DNA of 47,843 nt from IMG/VR virus record IMGVR_UViG_3300022200_000003, positions 1-47,843 of that record; one strand, given 5' to 3'. Shown in pieces: positions 41,830-47,843 of this stretch. Position numbers and translations under genes: made by a program. The notes below the pieces were generated by a model. It was not told the origin of the DNA, did not search any database, and was given only the letters and a program-made list of their open reading frames with translations. Position 1 is the first letter of the stretch. Every line of letters starts with the position of its first letter. The DNA comes from a virus.

Positions 41830-42174
41830 ATGCAATACCAGCCCACAAACCACTTTATGATCCACCCAAACAATGAGGCCATGCGCGGACAGCTTGCAAG
41901 CTTTGAGCTTGGAGAGTTTATAAACTTCAAAACAACGCTTAAAAACCTCACGAGAGACAATGCCCATGGAGTGGCACTGGAACACACAGCTAGGCGCTTC
42001 AAGTTCACTAAGCTTATAAAAATTTTTGACAACATAACTCAGATGCATGTCATTGAAGGCAACATGCCCCAAGTGCTTATAGAAGTGAGGACCTTCTATG
42101 CTAATGAGCTGCATGCTGCAATTCTTAAGAACTACGGCCAGGAAGTCTCAGAAGAAATAAAGGCATGTCTATGA
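41830..42174 (+). CDS. Hypothetical early protein, 114 aa
   Basis: The ATG follows ACAAGGAATAGGT. It contains FELGEFINFKTTLKNLTRDN and MPQVLIEVRTFYANELHAAI. No motif or family recognised. The stop overlaps the next start (ATGA at 42171-42174). Confidence 0.75.
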   Translation: MQYQPTNHFMIHPNNEAMRGQLASFELGEFINFKTTLKNLTRDNAHGVALEHTARRFKFTKLIKIFDNITQMHVIEGNMPQVLIEVRTFYANELHAAILKNYGQEVSEEIKACL

Positions 42175-42575
42175 GCTATGTAGCAATGTACCGAGCAGAG
42201 AAGAAAAAGCACGACTTGACCAAGCAGCTCCTCAAAGATGCACTCAAGCAAATAAGCACTGAGCTGGAGGGCCAGACCGAAGGGCTCACCCTGCTGCAGG
42301 CGTTTGCGTCTGGGCGCCCATTCAAGCATAAAAGCCATGAGTGGTACTGGAGGCACGACGATGCTCCCGACTACCTGAGAAAGGCCATGAGTGGTGACTT
42401 CCAGATATTTCCCGAGATCACGGACCATGAGCGGGTTAAATTGATGCTGGACTTCTCTCTGCACCCAAGAAGAGACCACAAATACTACAAATTGAAAGAA
42501 GCTGAGGAAGGCAGAGACTATGCAGAAAGTCAATACAGAGATGCTCACCAGGCCGCAATGAAGGCGGAGTCATGA
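42171..42575 (+). CDS. Hypothetical early protein, 134 aa
   Basis: I prefer ATG 42171 (ATGA overlap, AAGG at proper distance) over ATG 42165 two codons upstream. The protein has helical ends (HDLTKQLLKDALKQISTELE and GRDYAESQYRDAHQAAMKAE) and an aromatic centre (HEWYWRHDDAPDYLRKAM). Function unknown. Confidence 0.73.
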   Translation: MSYVAMYRAEKKKHDLTKQLLKDALKQISTELEGQTEGLTLLQAFASGRPFKHKSHEWYWRHDDAPDYLRKAMSGDFQIFPEITDHERVKLMLDFSLHPRRDHKYYKLKEAEEGRDYAESQYRDAHQAAMKAES

Positions 42576-42709
42576 AATTACTCAGGTTTGAAATTTTCTT
42601 TGACATAAAGAGCTGGGGACTAGGCATTGGGTATTATCACGGGCAGTACCTCGACCTTACTCTCTTATGCTTTGATTTCGTCATAGATTTCAAGAGAGGC
42701 GGGATATGA
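42572..42709 (+). CDS. 45-aa hypothetical protein
   Basis: Both ends have ATGA overlaps, at 42572 and 42706. The product begins MKLLRFEIFFDIKSWGLGIG and ends with a hydrophobic CFDFVIDFK segment and GGI. Alternating hydrophobic residues suggest a small beta-hairpin sheet. Without this gene there would be a gap in a chain of coupled genes. Function unknown. Confidence 0.68.
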   Translation: MKLLRFEIFFDIKSWGLGIGYYHGQYLDLTLLCFDFVIDFKRGGI

Positions 42710-42957
42710 AAAAGTTCCTAGTCCACTTAACCCATACAACTAGCGCATTTATTCCCATCAGTGGACGCATGGAAATGCATGAGACTGACTGCCCAAACAA
42801 GGCCAGGAGGCTATTGAGGCACAATGCGGGCAAAGGAAACATTATGCATGCAACAGACAAAACAATCGAAGAGTGGCAGGCGCTCAGAGAATACTATAAA
42901 GCTCTGAAAGTCACATGGATAATCCATAACACGCCGCACAAGGAAAAGACCTTATGA
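42706..42957 (+). CDS. Hypothetical early protein, 83 aa
   Basis: ATGA overlaps at both ends. Begins MKKFLVHLTHTTSAFIPISG; basic centre (NKARRLLRHNAGKGN); ends with THIS-like polar residues. It contains one Cys and several His but no clear zinc site. Function unknown. Confidence 0.7.
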   Translation: MKKFLVHLTHTTSAFIPISGRMEMHETDCPNKARRLLRHNAGKGNIMHATDKTIEEWQALREYYKALKVTWIIHNTPHKEKTL

Positions 42958-43295
42958 TAATTTTTAAACACCTTGGATGCAACCACCTAGACGCTTTCAC
43001 TAATGACCCTAAGTGCGCAGTGTGCATTAGCCGCAAGGCACTTGCCACCCGAGAATATTGCAGAGAGCGAGCAATGCGACCAGGCCAACGCCCTCGCGTG
43101 GAATATTACGTCAACGCAGGGCCACTAGACCAAGAGATCATGAGAACACTAAACCAAAAAAGACGCTGGCATAAGGTTAAATGGTATCATCAACCACGAT
43201 ACATAAATTTGACTAAAAAAGTTCTTGTACTAGCATTATTTGTAGTGCTAGCTTTTAACATCCAATACATTCTACTATTTCTGAGGGGAAATTAA
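42954..43295 (+). CDS. Small membrane protein with cytoplasmic basic domain, 113 aa
   Basis: The first 30 residues hold CNH and CAVC, a possible zinc site. The central part is basic (REYCRERAMRPGQRPRVEYY, KRRWHKVKWYHQ). A membrane span ends the protein (VLVLALFVVLAFNIQYILLF). Start in an ATGA overlap. It would face the cytoplasm with the span near the C-terminus. Function unknown. Confidence 0.7.
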   Translation: MIIFKHLGCNHLDAFTNDPKCAVCISRKALATREYCRERAMRPGQRPRVEYYVNAGPLDQEIMRTLNQKRRWHKVKWYHQPRYINLTKKVLVLALFVVLAFNIQYILLFLRGN

Positions 43296-43487
43296 GTGGT
43301 CACAAAAATAATCATATTCTGCCTTATCATATGCCTGATACTTTTCACTCTTCATGAAATTGAGAGGTGGCGGAAAGCCTTCTACTCTATGGACCAAGCG
43401 GAGCTAGACCAAGAGTATCCATATGTGGAGCCATGCACGTGTACCGAGACAGAGTTTAAAGTGTATTGCGCAGGCTGCGGGCACTAA
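43296..43487 (+). CDS. Small membrane protein with Cys cluster, GTG start, 63 aa
   Basis: GTG 43296 directly follows the previous stop, with GAGGGG upstream. An N-terminal span (IIIFCLIICLILFTLHEI) is followed by an acidic segment and CTCTETEFKVYCAGCGH, with four Cys that could bind a metal. Together with the preceding gene it forms a pair of membrane proteins with metal-site-like cysteines. Confidence 0.68.
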   Translation: MVTKIIIFCLIICLILFTLHEIERWRKAFYSMDQAELDQEYPYVEPCTCTETEFKVYCAGCGH

Positions 43488-43488
43488 G

Positions 43489-43707
43489 ATGAACAAAAAA
43501 TTTAAATATGAGTCTAAGCGCAATGGTGACATAGAGTTTTTCTCAATTGAGAAAGCTGGGCACTACATCCGCGACAGTGATGGGAAAGTCCTCACAATGG
43601 TGCAGCTCAACCAACACTACACGTATGTCTCAGTGCTCAGACGCCAGCGGGCCCAAGAATATTTTATCAACCATAACGGATTTAAAATAAGGAAAACCAA
43701 AGTATGA
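43489..43707 (+). CDS. Hypothetical basic protein, 72 aa
   Basis: ATG 43489 lies one base after the previous stop; the longer frame from 43423 is inside the previous gene. Begins MNKKFKYESKRNGDIEFF and is basic at the end (FKIRKTKV). No family recognised. The stop overlaps the start of the lipoprotein gene (ATGA). Confidence 0.7.
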   Translation: MNKKFKYESKRNGDIEFFSIEKAGHYIRDSDGKVLTMVQLNQHYTYVSVLRRQRAQEYFINHNGFKIRKTKV

Positions 43708-44297
43708 AACCAATTTACTATGCACTCCTCTTACTCCTGGCCTTAAGCTGTGAGTCAAGAGGAATTTCAAAAGACCCAGAGATTGTGGTCGTGACGCCAG
43801 CACCAGTGGAAATTCCTGGAGCTGCATGCAAGACCCCCAACTATCAATCGAAGAGCTCTTTTGGACCACAATATACCCAGGCCCTAGAGTTCGTCAGGGA
43901 CTATGGGAACAGTGACGACTTCTACGCTTTCTTAAGCAAAAAATACCCAAAGTTTACCCATACTGATAAGACCGCGTTTGAAGCGATCAGACTCTTTAGG
44001 ACCCAGCTTGCTAAGTGCGAAGCGATCACAATTGAATTCTACTCTCCGATCTTGAAAGGCACCTATGTGGGCAATTGGGATGGAGTTAAGATTTCACAAA
44101 ACGCTAAGTTTATCTTAACCCCTTCAAGGCGTGCAGGGCACTTGCTCCATGAGACATCCCATAAGTACGGCTGGATTCATAAAGGCAACAAAGTGGCACA
44201 ATATGACAATGTGAACAGCTTCCCATATGCCCTCGGCTATGCGTTTGAAGAGTTCCTAGAGTCTAAACTTATCAACACTAAACTAGCGGACCAGTAA
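43704..44297 (+). CDS. Early lipoprotein with metzincin-type HExxHxxGxxH motif
   Basis: The 197-aa protein has a lipoprotein signal (MKPIYYALLLLLALSCES, lipidated C16), a short Pro/Val linker, and a C-terminal zincin-like segment with HETSHKYGWIH (H149, E150, H153, G156, H159). A Met-turn is not evident after the motif, so classical metzincin fold is not certain. It is synthesised early and should be anchored facing the periplasm. It may be a periplasmic or surface peptidase involved in superinfection exclusion or envelope remodelling; this is inferred. It is unlike any lysis gene in this genome. Confidence 0.75.
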   Translation: MKPIYYALLLLLALSCESRGISKDPEIVVVTPAPVEIPGAACKTPNYQSKSSFGPQYTQALEFVRDYGNSDDFYAFLSKKYPKFTHTDKTAFEAIRLFRTQLAKCEAITIEFYSPILKGTYVGNWDGVKISQNAKFILTPSRRAGHLLHETSHKYGWIHKGNKVAQYDNVNSFPYALGYAFEEFLESKLINTKLADQ

Positions 44298-44298
44298 A

Positions 44299-44544
44299 AT
44301 GAGAAAAGGCAACGCGAAGATCAAAAAGATCACAATCGTTTCAGAGTTTGAAGGCTCAACTGAGAACTTCCTGGCCATGCTATGCAAGGGCCTGAGAGAG
44401 TCTGGGATGACCAATGAGATGATTTTGAGCATCAAGGGTGGCAAACCCACAACACTTAAATCACTAAGCCCAACAACGGGCATTATGAACACTACGACAT
44501 GGACCGTGGAAAGAGGAGAAGAAGATGGCACTGGAAACGCTTAA
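44299..44544 (+). CDS. Hypothetical early protein, 81 aa
   Basis: Begins MRKGNAKIKKITIVSEFEGS with a predicted alpha/beta pattern (FLAMLCKGLRESGMTNEMIL). The Thr-rich centre and a C-terminus that overlaps the next gene by 20 bases. No family recognised. Confidence 0.7.
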   Translation: MRKGNAKIKKITIVSEFEGSTENFLAMLCKGLRESGMTNEMILSIKGGKPTTLKSLSPTTGIMNTTTWTVERGEEDGTGNA

Positions 44545-44932
44545 AGGTTTAGCATCAGTACGCGGAGAAGGCATTGTGGACATGGTGGCACTAAAAGTCA
44601 CTCACCCTGAGATGTTTCGTCCTGATGGATCAATGCACTACCATTTGTTTGAGGAGAAAATTCGCCCGACAAACCACATATATGTGCGCCATGATGTGAA
44701 CTCCCTGAGCTTCACACTTCAAAATGGCCCGATAGGAGAAGTGGGCAAGAACGGCTGTCAAGTAACTGAGATCATCGCAGTGGCCAAGCATATCCTTGAA
44801 GGTCTTAACAGACTATACCCTTCACGAGAGAATGCAATGTCCATCACTAAGCTGGACGAAGCACTAATGTGGCAAGATAAGCGGACATCAGACCGCATTG
44901 CCAGAGGTGTTGAAGGGAAGTCTTCTTTATGA
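44525..44932 (+). CDS. Acb2/Tad1-like protein, possible anti-CBASS/anti-Thoeris sponge
   Basis: The 135-aa protein has an N-terminal part of about 65 residues, then FTLQNGPIGEVGKNGCQV and a helical hairpin of about 55 residues ending in YPSRENAMSITKLDEALMWQ and RTSDRIARGVEG. The SREnAlAiTKLeEAvmW style is that of the Acb2/Tad1 hairpin proteins, which bind cyclic nucleotide signals of CBASS or Thoeris defence. It is an early gene beside other accessory genes, which suits counter-defence. I judged by motif style only; a profile search is needed. If wrong, it is a helical phage protein of unknown role. Confidence 0.6.
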   Translation: MALETLKGLASVRGEGIVDMVALKVTHPEMFRPDGSMHYHLFEEKIRPTNHIYVRHDVNSLSFTLQNGPIGEVGKNGCQVTEIIAVAKHILEGLNRLYPSRENAMSITKLDEALMWQDKRTSDRIARGVEGKSSL

Positions 44933-45102
44933 GTGAGCTAGAGACAGACTTGCACCACCTTAAGACAATACTGGCGCAAGCCAGGGAGAGCGTTGAAAAC
45001 GGAACTCCCTCTGCTTTCTCAAGAGAAGAGATCCATAAGCTTGCGAACACTGTTCAGGGCCTGGAGCTCACCCTGCATTTGAGCAAGAAAGAACAAAACT
45101 AA
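44929..45102 (+). CDS. 57-aa helical early protein
   Basis: ATG 44929 overlaps the previous stop (ATGA); the 57-codon frame ends TAA at 45100-45102. It is helical and amphipathic (LETDLHHLKTILAQARESVE, EIHKLANTVQGLELTLHLSK). Coupled to the Acb2/Tad1-like gene, it may work with it, but this is only position. Function unknown. Confidence 0.7.
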   Translation: MSELETDLHHLKTILAQARESVENGTPSAFSREEIHKLANTVQGLELTLHLSKKEQN

Positions 45103-45113
45103 TATCAACCACG

Positions 45114-45156
45114 ACCGGCAAATTTCGTGGAATTCGTGTGTTTTGAGTGTGCCGGT
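45114..45156 (+). promoter_or_regulatory. Hairpin in the leader of the 45184 gene
   Basis: ACCGGCA (45114-45120) pairs with TGCCGGT (45150-45156), around an inner AATT/AATT pair and a TTCGTG direct repeat. It lies in the largest gap of this part of the operon. The T-tract behind it is poor (CTCTTATTTTA), so it may be an attenuator, processing site or leaky terminator. Confidence 0.45.
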
Positions 45157-45183
45157 CCACTCTTATTTTAAAAAGGAAAGATT

Positions 45184-45621
45184 ATGAAATTTGTGCCAAT
45201 GATAACTAACATGGATACTGGAGAAGTAACTGTCTTTGATAAACCCGAAAAGAAAATTGTGGTTAAGAAGTATGGCATCAAGGTGGGGAGCTATGCCTAC
45301 TTAGTGCTGCGAAATTGCGTAGTAGAAGTGAAGATCACATCCATGGAGCCTTCAAAGAAACTTGGAGGTCCTTTCCGCATTACTTATGTGTACACAGCAG
45401 GGAAATATAAGCAGCGAGGGGACACCACCATTATGCTTAAAAACATTGTGACATGTGAAAAGAAAGCGAACAGAGAGCTTATTAAGTCACTTCGACAATC
45501 TCACAAGCATGCAGTTTCCAAAGGCGCGTGGTATATCCGCAACATTTCTAAGGCAAAAGAGAACTTGGAAGATGCGATAAAAACGCTTGGGAAGCTCAAG
45601 AAAAAGAAGGCAAAGAAATGA
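45184..45621 (+). CDS. Hypothetical basic early protein, 145 aa
   Basis: The ATG follows AAAAAGGAAAGATT. The N-terminal half is beta-rich (MKFVPMITNMDTGEVTVFDK, YAYLVLRNCVVEVKI) and the C-terminal half helical and basic, ending in GKLKKKKAKK. It could be an RNA- or DNA-binding protein. No family recognised. The stop overlaps the next ATG (ATGA). Confidence 0.75.
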   Translation: MKFVPMITNMDTGEVTVFDKPEKKIVVKKYGIKVGSYAYLVLRNCVVEVKITSMEPSKKLGGPFRITYVYTAGKYKQRGDTTIMLKNIVTCEKKANRELIKSLRQSHKHAVSKGAWYIRNISKAKENLEDAIKTLGKLKKKKAKK

Positions 45622-45737
45622 TAACTCTCCCCGAAGCATTCAAAACTTTCATACTCGGAGTGGCAATTGTTGTGGCCTGGAGACAGACCAGGAAGCCAAA
45701 GAGTATGAAGATCATTGAGAGAATAGTTAGGCTTTGA
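45618..45737 (+). CDS. 39-aa membrane peptide
   Basis: ATG 45618 overlaps the previous stop (ATGA), and the frame ends at 45737. It has one short span (FKTFILGVAIVVAW) and a basic C-terminus (RQTRKPKSMKIIERIVRL). A tiny membrane protein of the type phages express early. Function unknown. Confidence 0.6.
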   Translation: MITLPEAFKTFILGVAIVVAWRQTRKPKSMKIIERIVRL

Positions 45738-45786
45738 AGCGCAAAATAACAAACCTTATGATGAACAAAAACTTGAGAGGGAATCT

Positions 45787-46143
45787 ATGAAAAACACAAT
45801 GATAGAACTAGTAACTGAATTAGAGAAGCTTTCAGGTACTCCATACATCGGCAAGCTTATTGAGCTTGCAAAAGACGGGCAATTCCATGACTACAGATCA
45901 AAATCAGTTTGCGGTAAGCACTACTTTTTAGAGTGTGCAGGCCATGTTTTTAAGCATGATAAGCATCTACCATCTAGTGACACTTTAACGCTTATGAAAA
46001 TAAGACTCGATGTAATAAATGGCGAATACGACGAAACTCTAACCGATGAAGACCGAGCAATCATTAAAGAAGAATGTCTTAACGATAAAACCATGAGTGA
46101 AGAGAATAGAAATTTTTTCTTTGCTGGCATGGGAATTAAATAA
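45787..46143 (+). CDS. Hypothetical early protein, 118 aa
   Basis: The ATG follows GAGAGGGAATCT. Helical start (NTMIELVTELEKLSG), a region with Cys and His (CGKHYFLECAGHVFKH) that could bind metal, and a C-terminal half with an acidic segment (DETLTDEDRAIIKEECLN). No family recognised. Confidence 0.75.
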   Translation: MKNTMIELVTELEKLSGTPYIGKLIELAKDGQFHDYRSKSVCGKHYFLECAGHVFKHDKHLPSSDTLTLMKIRLDVINGEYDETLTDEDRAIIKEECLNDKTMSEENRNFFFAGMGIK

Positions 46144-46161
46144 TTAAACAACGGAGGGGTT

Positions 46162-46353
46162 ATGCTGATTAGGTTTGATGAGTATTACATTTTTTGCTCC
46201 AAAGAAGAGCTAAGTATTTTCTTATATAAGGTTGATAAGAAAGTAGACTCCTCTAAATATGGATTCGTTAATAATGGTAAGAGATGGAAAAGAGTAACGC
46301 TTGAACAATTTAACGATATGAACTTGGCCCTTGTCGGGAAATATAAGAGATAA
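46162..46353 (+). CDS. Hypothetical early protein, 63 aa
   Basis: The ATG follows ACGGAGGGGTT. Begins MLIRFDEYYIFCSKEELSIF; Lys/Tyr-rich, basic. No family recognised. Confidence 0.7.
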   Translation: MLIRFDEYYIFCSKEELSIFLYKVDKKVDSSKYGFVNNGKRWKRVTLEQFNDMNLALVGKYKR

Positions 46354-46378
46354 GAAAAATTATGATGAAGGAAATCTT

Positions 46379-46681
46379 ATGAATTGGAAAGAAATGGACG
46401 AGACTCCAAGACGTTACGGAGTTTGGATGAATAAGAAAAACGGAAAGCTTGCAATGGCTATTCCTTCAGAAGATCCGAAATGTGATTGGGAAATTGATAA
46501 AGGACTGGTTAAACCCCATCCATTGTTCAGAATCAAACAGACTATCGTGGCACAAGGTACAGGTAACTTTTTCTTTAATAAACATCTTAGAGGGTATGAA
46601 TTAATCGACGAACAGGTGAACGTGACTAGGCCTATGGATATTATAGAAATGTTTAACGATGTAGCAAACGGTAGAGATTAA
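46379..46681 (+). CDS. Hypothetical early protein, 100 aa
   Basis: ATG 46379 follows GAAGGAAATCTT; the longer frame from 46331 overlaps the previous gene and lacks a ribosome site. The protein has beta-like stretches (RYGVWMNKKNGKLAMAIPSE, IKQTIVAQGTGNFFF) and no recognised motif. Confidence 0.73.
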   Translation: MNWKEMDETPRRYGVWMNKKNGKLAMAIPSEDPKCDWEIDKGLVKPHPLFRIKQTIVAQGTGNFFFNKHLRGYELIDEQVNVTRPMDIIEMFNDVANGRD

Positions 46682-46703
46682 CCGCTAAAGACAAGGAAGA
46701 TGT

Positions 46704-46910
46704 ATGAGTGCAATTGGAAACTATATGGATCAACAAGATTCCCTTATACGGGATTTAAGAAAAATCATTGGTGATAATGAGGCCAAGCTGAAAACTGCGG
46801 TGGAGGCTTTGGAGAAAATTGACGATATTGATTGCTCACAAACAGCTATGGAGAGGACAGCTTATCTTGCCCTCGAAAAACTTAAACAACAAGCAGGAGA
46901 TAAGGGATGA
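46704..46910 (+). CDS. Coiled-coil early protein, 68 aa
   Basis: Continuous heptad-like helix (DQQDSLIRDLRKIIGDNEAK, LKTAVEALEKIDDID) with a polar end KQQAGDKG. Similar small coiled-coil proteins are common in phage early regions. The stop overlaps the next start (ATGA). Function unknown. Confidence 0.72.
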   Translation: MSAIGNYMDQQDSLIRDLRKIIGDNEAKLKTAVEALEKIDDIDCSQTAMERTAYLALEKLKQQAGDKG

Positions 46911-47068
46911 GAAGCTATGCCGTTTTTATACTTGTCGCAAATTCGGTTTACTTTGGTGCAAGCAATACCGAAAACCTATGGCTCAGAGCTGCCCAAGGAC
47001 TCACTATTATAGGGCTAAGTGGAGTGGTTTTATTTCATAAAGAACAACAAGCAGGAGATGAGGAATGA
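46907..47068 (+). CDS. 53-aa two-span membrane protein
   Basis: ATG 46907 and stop 47066-47068 are in ATGA overlaps with both neighbours. Two hydrophobic segments (YAVFILVANSVYFG and GLTIIGLSGVVLF) suggest a helical hairpin in the inner membrane. The end EQQAGDEE mirrors the previous gene's KQQAGDKG, reflecting a 16-base repeat at the junctions. Confidence 0.65.
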   Translation: MRSYAVFILVANSVYFGASNTENLWLRAAQGLTIIGLSGVVLFHKEQQAGDEE

Positions 47069-47292
47069 GTGAAGAGATAAAGAAGGCATCATTAGAAATA
47101 ACACTCGAACTTAATTCAACGTGCCCTTATTGTGAGAATGTTAATGATTTAAGAGAAAGAGATTACGAGTGTGATTATTTCTGGAGCCAGCAAGCCACAA
47201 ACAGGCTTAACGGCAAATATGAAATAAAGGAAACTCATGAATGTTATGAATGTGGAAAGGGTTACGAGATTAATGACTTTGAGATAATGTAA
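47065..47292 (+). CDS. Zinc-ribbon protein, 75 aa
   Basis: Two CxxC pairs 42 residues apart (CPYC and CYECGKGYE) form a zinc-ribbon-like pattern. The N-terminus is a beta strand (KASLEITLELNST). Small zinc-ribbon proteins in early operons may bind nucleic acid or host proteins; nothing more specific can be said. Confidence 0.75.
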   Translation: MSEEIKKASLEITLELNSTCPYCENVNDLRERDYECDYFWSQQATNRLNGKYEIKETHECYECGKGYEINDFEIM

Positions 47293-47293
47293 G

Positions 47294-47344
47294 CGATAAG
47301 AAACGTTATCGTGAAGGAAATTTAGTTTAAATAAAATTCCGTGA
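47294..47344 (+). promoter_or_regulatory. Leader hairpins before the replication block
   Basis: CGATAA (47294-47299) pairs with TTATCG (47306-47311) around GAAACG, and GGAAATTTA pairs with TAAAATTCC downstream with one mismatch. These lie in the 104-base gap between the last early gene and the 47397 gene. They could mark a processing site or an attenuator separating early from replication genes. I see no good promoter here. Confidence 0.4.
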
Positions 47345-47396
47345 GGGAATGGAGCAGGCTATAAGTCCACCAAACTTAAACCCCTGGAGGGAAAAA

Positions 47397-47843
47397 ATGA
47401 GCATTTATCAGGTAAAGCAATTAGTAAGTAAGATTAAAACAAGTAGTAGGGAAGAACTTCAGCTTATGTTGGAGCGAATCGCACGCTTGAACTTCTCAAA
47501 GAGCATGCAGCACTCCATCAACAACATTGTGATGAATGAGGCGCCAGCTGATGCCTCCGATGCTCAGTGTTATGCAGGTCCTAGGCGAGTCATATCATAT
47601 AAAGAGATGAAGGCGCTTAGCCAATCATATCTTATGGATCATGTACAAAGAATCCTCCAGGCCGCAGCAGACCCAAGTGGTCCGTTCCAGTCAGGGGACC
47701 TCATGACAGTCGCGGCCATGGGAATCGAAGCACCTTGGATCACTAAGGATGGAATAGCTAAAAAAGACTTAGTGCAGGCAGGCTATATCCTGAGTATGGC
47801 CGGGTTCGACCGCAAATCACATTTTGTCAAAGAGATTGGCCAG
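47397..47843 (+). CDS. Hypothetical protein, 5' part, continues at base 1
   Basis: ATG at 47397 follows a strong ribosome site (CTGGAGGGAAAAA). The frame is open to the window end and, across the 127-base overlap, continues as the frame ending at 289, giving a protein of 202 aa. The N-terminal half is helical and polar, with MSIYQVKQLVSKIKTSSREE at the start and a middle containing a run of Ala. I recognise no domain. It is the first gene of the replication block and couples to the next gene by ATGA at 286-289, so a role in early DNA metabolism is only an inference from position. Confidence 0.85.
   Translation, partial: MSIYQVKQLVSKIKTSSREELQLMLERIARLNFSKSMQHSINNIVMNEAPADASDAQCYAGPRRVISYKEMKALSQSYLMDHVQRILQAAADPSGPFQSGDLMTVAAMGIEAPWITKDGIAKKDLVQAGYILSMAGFDRKSHFVKEIGQ
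47717..47843. repeat. Terminal direct repeat, right copy (circular closure)
   Basis: Exact copy of bases 1-127. It lies inside the coding sequence that begins at 47397, so a real physical end here would cut a gene. That favours a circular or circularly permuted molecule over a phage terminus at this point. Confidence 0.95.

Overview
The window is a complete, circularly closed genome of a tailed, short-tailed (podovirus-type) phage. The first 127 bases (1-127) are repeated exactly as the last 127 (47717-47843), so the unique sequence is about 47,716 bp, and the gene starting at 47397 reads through the join and ends at 289. No integrase, excisionase, CRISPR array, tRNA, reverse transcriptase or single-subunit RNA polymerase is visible. 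The phage therefore looks lytic and dependent on host RNA polymerase. Two lipoprotein signal peptides, one of them in the lysis block, point to a Gram-negative host; I cannot name the host.

The map has two arms. The plus-strand arm runs from 38823 through the join to 10415. Its first part (38823-47292) is a dense early operon of about 27 mostly small genes with ATGA or TAATG junctions. These include an HTH protein, several tiny membrane and zinc-knuckle proteins, a lipoprotein with an HExxHxxGxxH motif, and a protein resembling the Acb2/Tad1-type nucleotide-sponge family. The second part (47397 to 10415) holds replication and recombination genes: SNF2-type helicase, RecB/Cas4-like nuclease, single-strand-binding protein, family A DNA polymerase, a small HTH protein, a PD-(D/E)XK nuclease and a Prim-Pol/VirE primase-helicase.

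The minus-strand arm (37586 down to 10623) is the late region, in order: small basic and zinc-knuckle proteins, terminase small and large subunits, two small proteins, portal, Bbp19-like protein, scaffold, major capsid, Bbp16-like cement protein, Lys/Ala-rich protein, T7 gp11- and gp12-like tail tube proteins, three ejection/internal virion proteins (one of 2,196 aa with lysozyme and zinc-protease motifs), T7 gp17-like fibre anchor, second fibre, polyglycine adhesin, and a lysis block ending with a peptidase M15 endolysin. The capsid genes resemble Bordetella phage BPP-1, while the tail and core genes resemble T7.

The arms diverge from one 1.2-kb non-coding hub (37587-38822). It contains three copies of a 22-bp repeat, a GC-rich hairpin-dense block, a recurrent CATAGTCYA motif, an AT-rich tract, and a strong sigma70-type promoter whose -10 box overlaps a 12-bp palindrome. 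The arms converge on a 207-bp gap (10416-10622) that starts with a GC-richer stretch able to fold. These two non-coding regions, the possible counter-defence gene and the lipoprotein zincin are the best candidates for undescribed biology.
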